Assembly (NCBI GenBank): GCA_030605835.1
Contig: JAUWHO010000027.1
Location: 124,001 to 188,000 of the forward strand
DNA from: Candidatus Zixiibacteriota bacterium
GTDB taxonomy: Bacteria > Zixibacteria > MSB-5A5 > DG-27
DNA: 64,000 nucleotides
Direction: 5' to 3'
Positions 17,561-25,845 of the stretch are shown here, piece by piece. The translations under genes were made by a program, and so were the position numbers. The notes under the pieces are model-generated. The model was not told the origin of the DNA, made no database searches, and saw nothing but the letters and a program-made list of their open reading frames with translations. The number at the start of each line of letters is the position of its first letter. The stretch's first letter is position 1.

Positions 17561-17576
17561 CATCTCCAGGTTTCGC

Positions 17577-17604
17577 TTGACATCGAGTGCAGAAACATTA
17601 TTAT
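17577..17604 (+). promoter_or_regulatory. Promoter of the tRNA-His/tRNA-Glu pair
   Basis: A perfect TTGACA (17577-17582) and TATTAT (17599-17604) are 16 bases apart, about 68 bases upstream of tRNA-His. Confidence 0.6.
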
Positions 17605-17671
17605 TCGCAACGTTAGTTCCGATTACGGAGATAAGGCCTTCACAGCCGTGTCTCTGTCGGAATAGTGACGT

Positions 17672-17746
17672 GGTGGGTGTAGCTCAGTCGGTTAGAGCAC
17701 CAGGTTGTGGCCCTGGGGGCCGTGGGTTCAATTCCCATCACCCACC
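17672..17746 (+). tRNA. tRNA-His (GTG)
   Basis: The acceptor stem GTGGGTG pairs with CACCCAC. An extra G at position -1 faces a C discriminator, the histidine identity element. The anticodon stem CCAGG/CCTGG encloses TTGTGGC with anticodon GTG at 17707-17709. The T arm is GTGGG-TTCAATT-CCCAT. CCA is not encoded. Confidence 0.95.
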
Positions 17747-17825
17747 CCTGAAGTTTGAAGTTAACAGGAAGGGGGATGGGCGCGGCCCTAAACCCTAATC
17801 CCTATCCTCTGTTTCCTGATTTTCC

Positions 17826-17900
17826 GTCCCCATCGTCTAGCCCGGTCTAGGACCACGCCCTTTCACGGCGTAAACAGGGGTTCGAATCCCCTTGGGGACA
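17826..17900 (+). tRNA. tRNA-Glu (TTC)
   Basis: The acceptor stem GTCCCCA pairs with TGGGGAC, and the discriminator is A. The anticodon stem ACGCC/GGCGT encloses CTTTCAC with anticodon TTC. The T arm contains GGTTCGAATCC. CCA is not encoded. It lies 79 bases after tRNA-His and is probably co-transcribed. Confidence 0.95.
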
Positions 17901-17904
17901 TATT

Positions 17905-17929
17905 AGCCCAGCTTGTGACAAGCTGGGCT
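17905..17929 (+). terminator. Hairpin directly after tRNA-Glu
   Basis: The arms AGCCCAGCTTGT and ACAAGCTGGGCT form a near-perfect palindrome starting four bases after the tRNA, with a CATCTTTT stretch beyond. It could terminate the tRNA transcript. Its style also matches the palindromic intergenic modules of this genome. Confidence 0.5.
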
Positions 17930-17965
17930 ACATCTTTTGATTCTTGAAAGCTGGGGTACAGTTCT

Positions 17966-20077
17966 CTAGACTTTGATCCTTGCCAGCAACATCTCTATGC
18001 CCATGAGAGCAAGCACCAGAAACAAAGCCTCTTGCCAGAGCTCCCTTCCCAATCTGGATTCCTTGACCGCGGAGGCTATCGGGCTTGTGGACTTCAGGAA
18101 GGTCGGTTTCAGGAAAGCCAGATCCTTTTCTATTTCCTCTTCGCTTCTCAGATTGGGTTGGGATTCCGACAGGTCGACATTAGCGGCTCGAAGATCAATC
18201 CCCTCCCCGGAGCTTGAGAAGCGGTAGATGCCGGGTAGCTCGGTGCCCCCGAAGCTGACCATTCTTCTTCGCGGCAACAGCGTGGCGGAGGTGAAAAACC
18301 TCTCCCCGTCAGGTCTGGTGATTACGATTTCGCCTTCCGACACCTTGGAGGGCAACTCCACCTGAATCTCCGCTCCCACTCTGACTTCGGAGAAATAGGC
18401 GGACAGATCTTGAGCCAAATATTCGCAGGCCCGATTCAAAAGGGGGACAAAGAAGGACCTCATGCTGACATCCGAGAAGCTCTCGGCGAAGCTGGAGGTC
18501 AGAAGCAGAGCCTTGCCGCCATTCTCGAATCGTCCTTCTAAGAGGATCGGGTCTTGGTTGCTCAAGCTCCCTACGGTGCGACTCCTTCGGGAGGTTTTCA
18601 CTTGATAATAAGCGTAGAATTTCGGAGAGACGAAGGGGGCCGATTTGTCTTGGTTCTCAAGATCTCGATAGATTGAGAATATTGGGTGAGAGAGGTCTAT
18701 CTCCTCCCAGCTGAAGAATCGCTTCTTGCTGCCGGCTCTTCCGATACTTCCCTTGATCTGAACGCCGAAGATGGGACCGGCGACTCTCTGATTGTAAAAC
18801 CTCAAATCGGGATTGGAACCGAGGCTGAAAAACAGTCCCCCTCCAGCCTCAGCGAATCTTTTCAAACCCTCCCAGACATTCGGCTCAATACGAGATAGTC
18901 CCGCCAGGATAATGACCTCGTATCGAGGGAGGTTCTCCCGGGGCAAATCCTTCGGGCCTGCAACCTTCACCATCAAGGGACCACGGCTATTCGAGCCAGG
19001 GTTTAGCGCCCAGCGGATATGTCGCACAACCCGGGGATTTTCTCCCACTATGAGGACGTTTGTGACTTCCGGAATTCGGAAGCTGAAGTAACAAGAGTTA
19101 TCGGCCGGAAGTTCGTCATCTTCCAACTCCAGCCTCCCGTAGTGGAAACCGGGTGAATCGACCTGAAGTGAGAAATCGATTACGGTTTTCCCTCCGGCCG
19201 GGAGAGTGACATCGTTCTGCGCCACCCGGCGTCCGTCCAGAAAGAGGCTGACTAATCTGCGATCCTGCCGTCTCTCGGTGTAGTTTGTCACGGTGCCATT
19301 CAATCTGAAGCTTTTTCCGACCTGGACTAACTGCCTCCCGAAGTCGAGCTCCCCGACGGAGAGGTTGTCCAGATCCGGGGCCCGAAAGGGAATCAGATAC
19401 AGCCGCACCGGGCGGTCGGAACTGTTTTCGCCTTCAAGCAAATTCAACCTTTCTCTCTGCCTCCAGCCGCTTTTGGTCAAGTCTGTCAAAAGATATATCT
19501 CCCTATTGAGGTTGGCTGATTCCTCCAGAACCTCGACGGCATCGAGCAACGCTTTCACCACATCGGTGGTGCGGTGTGAGGGGGAGAAGTCCTCCAGCCT
19601 CCCCTCGAGCGCTTCCTTGTTGGAGGAGAGAGGTGGCAGTTTGAAATCGACTCCGTCCGAGAAGGTGATGATGGTGACCTCGTCGCCTGAGCCGAGGAGC
19701 TCTAAGAGCTCCTCCGCTTTCCCTCTTGCCAACTCGAAAAGAGAGCCATCCTTGGTCTCTCGACTCATGCTGTAAGAGTTATCCAGAAGGACGACCGCGG
19801 AGGTTTGAGCCTCGGCACCAACACCCCGGAGGTGGCTCCTCAGAGCCGGGCGGGCGAAAGCCAAAACCAGAAAGATGATTATCAGAGTTCGGACTATCAG
19901 AAGCAGAAGCTGTCTGATCTTCAGCCAGCGCAGTTGACTTTTCTGCATCGATTTCAAAAAAGTCAAGGAGGAGAAGTAAACCTTCTTCAGACGCCGGCGG
20001 GCAAGCAGATGAATCAAAAGAGGGATGGCAGCCGCCGCCAGGCCGAAAAGGATGATGCTGTTTAGAAAGGATAACAT
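17966..20077 (-). CDS. BatA-like membrane protein with von Willebrand A domain
   Basis: A 703-residue inner-membrane protein. The N-terminal about 90 residues are the BatA/aerotolerance-regulator domain (IPLLIHLLARRRLKKVYFSSLTFLKSMQ plus two membrane helices). A vWA domain follows with a MIDAS-like DNSYSMSR motif near residue 97 and LTDLTKSGW. The middle contains Ig-like and glutamine-amidotransferase-like regions (EVIILAGLSRIEPNVWEGLKRF). A last membrane helix lies at the extreme C-terminus. Such proteins usually sit next to MoxR ATPase or DUF58 genes, but neither is present here. Function in FCB bacteria is unclear; a role in envelope stress or complex assembly is commonly proposed. Confidence 0.85.
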   Translation of the reverse strand: MLSFLNSIILFGLAAAAIPLLIHLLARRRLKKVYFSSLTFLKSMQKSQLRWLKIRQLLLLIVRTLIIIFLVLAFARPALRSHLRGVGAEAQTSAVVLLDNSYSMSRETKDGSLFELARGKAEELLELLGSGDEVTIITFSDGVDFKLPPLSSNKEALEGRLEDFSPSHRTTDVVKALLDAVEVLEESANLNREIYLLTDLTKSGWRQRERLNLLEGENSSDRPVRLYLIPFRAPDLDNLSVGELDFGRQLVQVGKSFRLNGTVTNYTERRQDRRLVSLFLDGRRVAQNDVTLPAGGKTVIDFSLQVDSPGFHYGRLELEDDELPADNSCYFSFRIPEVTNVLIVGENPRVVRHIRWALNPGSNSRGPLMVKVAGPKDLPRENLPRYEVIILAGLSRIEPNVWEGLKRFAEAGGGLFFSLGSNPDLRFYNQRVAGPIFGVQIKGSIGRAGSKKRFFSWEEIDLSHPIFSIYRDLENQDKSAPFVSPKFYAYYQVKTSRRSRTVGSLSNQDPILLEGRFENGGKALLLTSSFAESFSDVSMRSFFVPLLNRACEYLAQDLSAYFSEVRVGAEIQVELPSKVSEGEIVITRPDGERFFTSATLLPRRRMVSFGGTELPGIYRFSSSGEGIDLRAANVDLSESQPNLRSEEEIEKDLAFLKPTFLKSTSPIASAVKESRLGRELWQEALFLVLALMGIEMLLARIKV

Positions 20078-20183
20078 GGAAAAGGTCTGGGAATCACGTT
20101 ACAGAGCTTATCGAAGAGATTTTTGACGATGACTTCTTAGATTGCGGCTCAGAAAGATCTCAACTGCATCAACTCCTATTCGA

Positions 20184-21005
20184 TCACTTCAACTTCTGAC
20201 ACCTGGGGCAGATAAACCCGGTGGTGGAGCCGGTCTTTATCTTCTCAACCGAAGTCGCACAAGCCGGGCAGGGCTTGCCCTCCCGGTAGCCGATGAGGAG
20301 ACAGCCGGCGTCATACCGCCCCTTTCTACCGTAAATATTATACTCCCAGAAGGCCCCACCCAGCTTTATGCTTTTCGAGAAAATATCAACGATGGCCTTG
20401 TGGAGGGCCTCAATCTCCCTTTCCCTCAAAGTAGGAATAGCCCGGAAGGGGTGCAGCTTCGCTAAGAAGAGGATATCGTGAATGTAAGCGTTTCCGATTC
20501 CGGCGATATTCTTCTGATTCAACAGAAATTGTTTGATGGCGCCTTTTCTGCCCTGGAGTAAGCTTTTGAACCTCTTCACGGTGAAGTCCCTGCCATAGGC
20601 GTGCGGGCCCAACTTCGAGGTCAGAGCGTATTCTTTGAATTTTCTTTCACGAACGAGGTGCACGTTCCCGAACCACCAGAAGGAAAAACGCAACGCTTTG
20701 CCATTCTCGAAGAGGAATGCGAATTGATATTTCTTTTCCTCCAGCTTTTCCTGTGGCACCAGCAACAGGCTGCAGCCCATCCCCAGATTCAGAAGCAGCA
20801 GATGTTCATTGTCAGTGAGGTTGATTGCCCATTTCCCATGAGGATAAGACTTAAGGATAGAGGCTTCCCTCAGAAGACGGTTCCACTCTCTCTGAGTGAG
20901 ATTGGTGCACTTCGGCTGTTTTACGATGATGCCCTCAACCGGGATTCCCTTCAGGGACCGATTGATAGACTTGCAGAGGACCTCAATCTCTGGCAGTTCC
21001 GGCAT
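20184..21005 (-). CDS. mutM: Divergent Fpg/MutM-family DNA glycosylase
   Basis: Base-excision repair glycosylase/AP lyase family, 273 aa. Visible hallmarks are the N-terminal PELPEIEVL with catalytic Pro/Glu, Lys58 in SYPHGKW (equivalent of the beta-hairpin lysine), the helix-two-turn-helix NIAGIGN at 167-172, and a C-terminal zinc finger with Cys246, Cys249, Cys266 and Cys269. The loop normally reading DPRRFG reads SFWWFG at residues 108-113, so the arginine that fills the gap opposite the flipped base is Trp. NLGMGC replaces HLGMTG. The gene is translationally close to the TPR gene (3-base gap), in an operon with nfo. The family is certain; the damage specificity is not. Confidence 0.88.
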   Translation of the reverse strand: MPELPEIEVLCKSINRSLKGIPVEGIIVKQPKCTNLTQREWNRLLREASILKSYPHGKWAINLTDNEHLLLLNLGMGCSLLLVPQEKLEEKKYQFAFLFENGKALRFSFWWFGNVHLVRERKFKEYALTSKLGPHAYGRDFTVKRFKSLLQGRKGAIKQFLLNQKNIAGIGNAYIHDILFLAKLHPFRAIPTLREREIEALHKAIVDIFSKSIKLGGAFWEYNIYGRKGRYDAGCLLIGYREGKPCPACATSVEKIKTGSTTGFICPRCQKLK

Positions 21006-21008
21006 TTT

Positions 21009-22904
21009 TCACTCCGATAGCTTAAAAGGTTTTCTCAGATACTTCTCCGCTGTTTTTCTATTGAGAAATCCGCAAGGTAGCTTCTTCGCCATACGATAAT
21101 AGTCCTTTGCGGTGCCTCTTTCTCTCACCAAGTCAAAAGCTTTCCCATAGTCGATGAGAATTCTGGCCGAATAATACGGTTTGCTCTCTAACTCCCACGC
21201 TTTGTCCAGTAAAGGTAGAGCCAACTGAACTGAATCGGAGACAAGATACGCCTCCGCCAGATAGACATAGGAGAGTGCTAATCCAGGGTCGATTCCCTTC
21301 TTATTTTGGGCGAAGATCAAGCCCAGCTCTCTTAAGGAATCCGGATTCGGACTTCCTCCCGATTTTTCCAGAGCGTCGGCCCAGAGGAAATAGACATCGG
21401 AGAGAAACTCAGTCTCCTGGGTGTATCCCAGCGCCAGACGTAGGTGTTCACACGCGGTGCTGAAATCTCTCTCGAATAGAGCTATCTCCCCCAACTTTTT
21501 GTGAGCGAGGGCGTAGGTGGAATCAAGCTCCAGTGCAGACCGGTACTCTCGGGCCGCGGACTTCAAATCTCCCAGTTGCAGAAGGGCGTTCCCGACCATG
21601 TAAGCGGTCTGAGCCGAAGAATGCCGAAGCGCTTTCAGGTTTCGGTAAACTTTCAGAGCGTTGGAGTAGTCTCCCAACGAATAATAGCAGGTCGCCAGCT
21701 TGTAGGAGATGTCATCGTGATCGGGATGGAGTCTGTACATATATTCCCAGTAAGGGAGAACCTGCTCGTAATTTCTGATGAAGAGGAGCCTCTCCGCAAA
21801 CAGACCTAAGTCGCTCTTCGTCGGGATGTACTTTTTGAGAAAGAGTCGCCAGTCCTTCTCCAGGCGAGAGAAATCCTCACTGTAGATCTCGTCGAAGCAG
21901 CTTTCGAGGTTCAAGTCCCAGCTTCTCTCATAAAAGGTTCTGAAACGGGTTATGCCGTAGCTGTCGATCAGGAATCTGATGAAACTTGCAGATTGGAGGA
22001 GGCCGTTCTCGAACTCCTCTCCCCAAGAGTGAATCGGTACCAGAAATCTCTTCAGCGGGGCCAGCCTGCCTTTTTCCATGAGCCTTTTGGCCTCGAAATG
22101 GGGATTAGCATGATAGCCACTGGCACCGTAAACCACGAAATCGGGGGCATATCCCCACAGTTTGTAGAATGCGAGGATGTTGATCGGACGAGGCCCAACC
22201 GCACGTTGCTCTCTATTGTATAAGATGAAAATCTCGTTGTCGGATGGTTTCACCCCGAAGCCGCTGGGAGACTGCCAGATGCCCTCCGGGATCTTCTGTG
22301 GACAGAGATAGAGGTCAGCTTTGTCAGAGTAATAGAGGTTCAAATCATCCTTCCCCAGTCGATTCATTCCCTCCAAGAGGGAGGCCACCGGATTCCAGTC
22401 GTAATCACCCAGAGAACCGCGGACAAAATGGACGAGGAAATGTACAGACTCGTCCACTCCCCACACGGTGGTATCCTCAAGGGGATAGAGATTGGGCGCA
22501 GGTTTTTCAGCTAGGTCCAAGATTAACTCCAGCCGGTAATAATCTCCCGATTTCGCGGGAATCTCTTTTAAGGTGAACTTCTGCCTGAGTTTCAAGTCTT
22601 CGCGGAGTAACCTTGTGAGCCTTTGAGAGCCGAGGGTGATTATCTCCAAGTCCGTCTGAACGATATTCTCTTCAAAAAGAAATGGCGTAATCCTGAGAGT
22701 GACGCCTCCCCCGAACCAGGAAAATCTCTGTCCCTCCCGGCAAAAAAACTCTCCTTTAGCTAATTGCATGGCTGCGCTTCCCTCGGCGCTGACCGCGAGG
22801 ATCTGAACTTCAGCTCGAAAAGTAACTGCGGAAACTTGACTGCTGAACGCGAAAAATAAAAACAGGCTGTAGAAGGATAAACCCCTCAGTTTTCGGACCA
22901 GCAT
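21009..22904 (-). CDS. Exported TPR protein with degenerate peptidase-MA-like region
   Basis: A 631-residue exported protein. A signal peptide (LSFYSLFLFFAFSSQVSA) is followed by a beta-rich region of about 130 residues. Residues 150-360 resemble a gluzincin/peptidase-MA fold (FLVHFVRGSLGDYDW, PDFVVYGASGYHANPHFEAKRLME, LQSASFIRFLIDSYG), but the zinc-binding HExxH is absent. The C-terminal half is TPR repeats (VLPYWEYMYRLHPDHDDISY, AREYRSALELDSTYALAHKK). Its ATG overlaps the nfo stop by one base and its stop is three bases before mutM. It is therefore coupled to two DNA-repair genes, an unexpected partner for an exported protein. No function is assigned. Confidence 0.78.
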   Translation of the reverse strand: MLVRKLRGLSFYSLFLFFAFSSQVSAVTFRAEVQILAVSAEGSAAMQLAKGEFFCREGQRFSWFGGGVTLRITPFLFEENIVQTDLEIITLGSQRLTRLLREDLKLRQKFTLKEIPAKSGDYYRLELILDLAEKPAPNLYPLEDTTVWGVDESVHFLVHFVRGSLGDYDWNPVASLLEGMNRLGKDDLNLYYSDKADLYLCPQKIPEGIWQSPSGFGVKPSDNEIFILYNREQRAVGPRPINILAFYKLWGYAPDFVVYGASGYHANPHFEAKRLMEKGRLAPLKRFLVPIHSWGEEFENGLLQSASFIRFLIDSYGITRFRTFYERSWDLNLESCFDEIYSEDFSRLEKDWRLFLKKYIPTKSDLGLFAERLLFIRNYEQVLPYWEYMYRLHPDHDDISYKLATCYYSLGDYSNALKVYRNLKALRHSSAQTAYMVGNALLQLGDLKSAAREYRSALELDSTYALAHKKLGEIALFERDFSTACEHLRLALGYTQETEFLSDVYFLWADALEKSGGSPNPDSLRELGLIFAQNKKGIDPGLALSYVYLAEAYLVSDSVQLALPLLDKAWELESKPYYSARILIDYGKAFDLVRERGTAKDYYRMAKKLPCGFLNRKTAEKYLRKPFKLSE

Positions 22905-23776
22905 TATGTTTTCTTTTCTTTCACCAGGTTTCTGAGAATAGTGAGATTTCTATCGTCCCCCGTAGCGTCATCCCCCTTGGGGGTTTCGAGGATTTTGGGG
23001 ATTTTCGCAAGGCGGCGATCGTTCATGAAAAGCCCGAACGGCTCCACGCCGATGCAACCCTTTCCGATATGTTCGTGACGGTCAATGCGGCTGCCCAACT
23101 CTTTCCTGGAATCGTTGAAGTGGATTACCTTCAAGCGCTTCAGCCCTATGACGGAATCGAACTCTCCCATCGTTTTTCTGTATGCCTTTTCGGTGCGAAT
23201 ATCATAACCGGCGGCGAATATGTGACAGGTGTCGAGGCAAACTCCCAGCCTCTCGGGGGAGTCACTTAACTCAATTATATTTGCAATCTGCTCGAAGCGA
23301 TAACCGAGGTTGGTTCCCTGGCCGGCGGTGGTCTCAAGACATATCATCACCTTCGCCTCGGGGAGCTTGTGGTGCAGCCAGCTTAATGAATCCGCGATGG
23401 TCTTAAGCCCGGCCTCTTCCCCGGCGCCGGTGTGGGAGCCGGGATGAGTGACCAGACAGGGAATCTCTAAGAGCTCACAGCGCTGCATCTCCACCAGGAA
23501 TGCCTCTTTGGATTTCTGCAGCAGCGCTTTGTTGTTGGAGCCTAAGTTTATGAGGTAGGAATCGTGAGCCACTACCGGGGAGATTTTGGTCTGTTTCTGC
23601 CTCTCTTTGAACTTGTCAATTTCAGTCTCAGTTAAGGGCTTGGCCCTCCACTGGCTGGCGTTTTTAGTGAATATTTGAATGGTGGTGCATTTGAAATGCT
23701 CTCCGTGGTCGAAACAGTTATAAACCCCACCGGCGATAGACATATGTGCGCCCAGGAGTATCTTTTTGCTTGACAT
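22904..23776 (-). CDS. nfo: Endonuclease IV (AP endonuclease)
   Basis: Cleaves DNA 5' to abasic sites and removes 3' blocking groups in base-excision repair. The 290-residue TIM barrel carries all expected metal-ligand motifs: GAHMSIAGG, ITHPGSH-type VTHPGSHTG, CLETTAGQG, LDTCHIFAAGYD, HFNDSRKELGSRIDRHEHIGKG and ILETPKGD at the C-terminus. The ATG at 23776 is chosen because it gives MSSKKILLGAHMS at the usual distance and has AAGGA upstream; an extension to 23863 is unlikely. It is the first gene of the nfo-TPR-mutM operon and divergent from the YacP-like gene. Confidence 0.95.
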   Translation of the reverse strand: MSSKKILLGAHMSIAGGVYNCFDHGEHFKCTTIQIFTKNASQWRAKPLTETEIDKFKERQKQTKISPVVAHDSYLINLGSNNKALLQKSKEAFLVEMQRCELLEIPCLVTHPGSHTGAGEEAGLKTIADSLSWLHHKLPEAKVMICLETTAGQGTNLGYRFEQIANIIELSDSPERLGVCLDTCHIFAAGYDIRTEKAYRKTMGEFDSVIGLKRLKVIHFNDSRKELGSRIDRHEHIGKGCIGVEPFGLFMNDRRLAKIPKILETPKGDDATGDDRNLTILRNLVKEKKT

Positions 23777-23921
23777 CGAGCTTGATCCTTTGAAAGATAC
23801 TACCATGCTGAAAAACTGTGTCCCCGATGGGCGAAAAATATCAAAATGCCGATGAGGGAACAAGTAAAAACAAAATTAGTTGCCGAGCAGGATTGGACAG
23901 ATCTGTGCGAATGAAACGGAA

Positions 23922-24425
23922 ATGCACAAGATAATCGTTGACGGATACAATCTCATATATTCTCACCCCGAGCTGAAAGACAAGGTGCAGACCGATGCCG
24001 AGAAGGTCAGAGAGATACTGATCTCAATCCTGGCTGAATATATTCGCACCAGAAAGGAGAAGCTAATCTTAGTTTTCGACAGCTCCGAAAGCGGGGTTGT
24101 CTACAAATTGTCCTTGCCTGCAAGATTAGAGGTCAAATTCTCCAAACCCGGTGTCACCGCCGATGAGATGATAGTCAGGATGATGAAGTCTGAGCGTGAA
24201 CCTCAGAAGCTGACGGTCGTCTCCTCCGACTATAAAGATATCGGAATGATGGCAAACTCCCTGGGAGTTGAGCTTCTCTCCTCCGAGGCCTTCTGGAGGA
24301 GGGTTTCTGAAAAGAGAAAGGTTGACAAAAAAGACAAGGAGAAGCCAACCTCAGTCTCGGAGCGCGAGGTCAAATACTGGCTGAAGGAATTTGAAACCGG
24401 AGGGACAGCTTCGAAAGATGACTGA
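23922..24425 (+). CDS. NYN/PIN-like ribonuclease, YacP family
   Basis: A 167-residue cytoplasmic protein. HKIIVDGYNLIY at the start and ILVFDSSESG near residue 50 supply the acidic residues of the NYN/YacP (PIN-like) nuclease fold. TADEMIVRMM and LTVVSSDYKDIGMMANSLGVELLSSEAF complete the core. YacP family members (Rae1-type) act as ribosome-associated mRNA endonucleases in Firmicutes. The C-terminus is a lysine-rich linker and an amphipathic helix. The ATG at 23922 gives the conserved N-terminus; the upstream in-frame start at 23880 is less likely. The gene is divergent from nfo. Confidence 0.85.
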   Translation: MHKIIVDGYNLIYSHPELKDKVQTDAEKVREILISILAEYIRTRKEKLILVFDSSESGVVYKLSLPARLEVKFSKPGVTADEMIVRMMKSEREPQKLTVVSSDYKDIGMMANSLGVELLSSEAFWRRVSEKRKVDKKDKEKPTSVSEREVKYWLKEFETGGTASKDD

Positions 24426-24544
24426 GTCTCCCGCAGGTGGCGGGAAGGATTTGTCGGTTAGATAACTCCGATGCCAGCCAACGAGGGCAGAGATCTCAGA
24501 GAGCAGACGACAATTCTCGAACAGGCTAAGCCTAAAGTCCCCCG

Positions 24545-25318
24545 TTATCTTTGCCCTTTTTGACCTGGAGCCCTTGAGCCACCACTTTCCTCAAACAGAG
24601 AATCGGGCAGGCCAATATTGATGCGGTAGTCCTCAAACCTGATTGTCGCATATCCGTTCTTCGGGGGAGTCTTATCCTCCTCCGAGAACAGAGACCCAAA
24701 CCTCTCGACGCCACGACTGGGGAAGAAGCTTTCGCTCTCTCTGCCCGGCATTCGAGCCAGGACCATCTCCGCACTGCTTTCGCGGGGGAGGAAGAACCGA
24801 CCCTCGACCAATTCATACTCAAAATCGACGGTCAGGAAGGGCGCCTCCTCATGCAGTTTCTGAATTCTCCAGACCGCGAATCTCTCCCTGTCAACCAGAA
24901 GAATGGTTACAAGCTCTCTTTTATACTCCTTTTTGGGAATCAGCTTCAGTCGATACACCGACCTGCCCTCGAAATCCTGCTCTCCCTCCAAATGAGAGCT
25001 GTATCTCTCTTCCAACTTCTTGGGGTCGGGGGCAATCCCCTCCCGGGGCAGGATCGAAAAGCCTGTGGATTCGACGTGAATCCTGTCCGGGCTCTTGTAG
25101 TAGAGTGTCGCTCTCATCTCCGGAGCACGTAAACCCGGCATATCGACGTTGGCGATGACCTCCACGGTGTAATCTTCTATCCCCTTGAAGAGGTTACTCA
25201 CTTTCGAGAGTATCTCCTCCGCGGTTGGCTGGTCGCACAACAGGCGGACGTTAAGGGTGAGAACACAAACAAGAACGAGAATTATGGTTGGAAAGATTCT
25301 AACTCTAACTGTGGACAT
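24545..25318 (-). CDS. LolA-like outer-membrane lipoprotein-sorting protein
   Basis: A 257-residue exported protein of the LolA/LppX superfamily, periplasmic carriers of lipoproteins or lipids. A signal peptide covers residues 1-29. TAEEILSKVSNLFKGIEDYTVEVIANVDMPGLRAPEMRATLYYKSPDRIHVESTGFSI is the typical opening of this unclosed beta-barrel. Later strands include YRLKLIPKKEYKRELVTILLVD and PFLTVDFEYELVEGRFFLPRE. The C-terminal tail is short and charged. A separate two-module repeat lies immediately upstream. Whether it is true LolA or a relative acting on other lipidic cargo cannot be told. Confidence 0.72.
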   Translation of the reverse strand: MSTVRVRIFPTIILVLVCVLTLNVRLLCDQPTAEEILSKVSNLFKGIEDYTVEVIANVDMPGLRAPEMRATLYYKSPDRIHVESTGFSILPREGIAPDPKKLEERYSSHLEGEQDFEGRSVYRLKLIPKKEYKRELVTILLVDRERFAVWRIQKLHEEAPFLTVDFEYELVEGRFFLPRESSAEMVLARMPGRESESFFPSRGVERFGSLFSEEDKTPPKNGYATIRFEDYRINIGLPDSLFEESGGSRAPGQKGQR

Positions 25319-25337
25319 TGTCTCTTTTCATTTCAAT

Positions 25338-25396
25338 GGAGGGCTGAAGCCCTCCGCTACAATTCCATAGCTCGGGTGGGAGTTGCACTCCCACCC
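25338..25396. repeat. Two adjacent intergenic palindromes
   Basis: GGAGGGCT/AGCCCTCC (25338-25355) and a ten-base stem GGGTGGGAGT with loop TGC (25374-25396). The second has the same loop and layout as the palindrome at 29420-29444. They lie between the LolA-like and cytochrome genes. Confidence 0.65.
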
Positions 25397-25413
25397 GGAA
25401 AAGACTCCAGTAG

Positions 25414-25827
25414 CTATTTGAGACTGCGGATGTATGCCGCCAACGCCCGAGCAGCATCCGATTCCGGATCGAGAGGTTTGCCCTTCAAGGCCCCTTCGAT
25501 GCAGATGTTGTTCATCTCGATCAGGGTGACTTCCTTTGCCGCTAGGTCGGAGAATTTCGGGTAGCTGTCTGCCGCTCCCTTGAGGTCCTCTCCCTCGATG
25601 TGACAGGAGGCACAGGACTTGTTGGCCGTGCCCAGCGCAGGGCTGTGGAACAGCTGCTTACCGGCAAGTATCAGAAGTGAGTCCGGGAGAGGGGCTAGCT
25701 CTGCCCTCGGTCTTTGAGCTTCGGGCTCTGCCTCTTCCTTCCTGGAACAACCACTTATGCTGATCAGCAGACTTACAAGGGACAATACTGCCAGCTTCGT
25801 CAGAAGGACAGTGCTCTTATTCCACAT
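25414..25827 (-). CDS. Small c-type cytochrome lipoprotein
   Basis: A 137-residue lipoprotein. The signal peptide LAVLSLVSLLISISGC gives a lipidated Cys near residue 29, followed by a flexible charged linker. The cytochrome domain has the heme-binding CASCH motif preceded by AGKQLFHSPALGTANK. It ends in LAAYIRSLK, the usual class I cytochrome C-terminal helix. The likely axial methionine is in the IEMNN segment. It should act as a periplasmic electron carrier anchored to a membrane. The ATG at 25827 is chosen over the GTG at 25842. It starts 18 bases after the glycerate kinase-like gene and may be co-transcribed with it. Confidence 0.85.
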   Translation of the reverse strand: MWNKSTVLLTKLAVLSLVSLLISISGCSRKEEAEPEAQRPRAELAPLPDSLLILAGKQLFHSPALGTANKSCASCHIEGEDLKGAADSYPKFSDLAAKEVTLIEMNNICIEGALKGKPLDPESDAARALAAYIRSLK

Positions 25828-25845
25828 CGAAGGTTCCCACACTCA

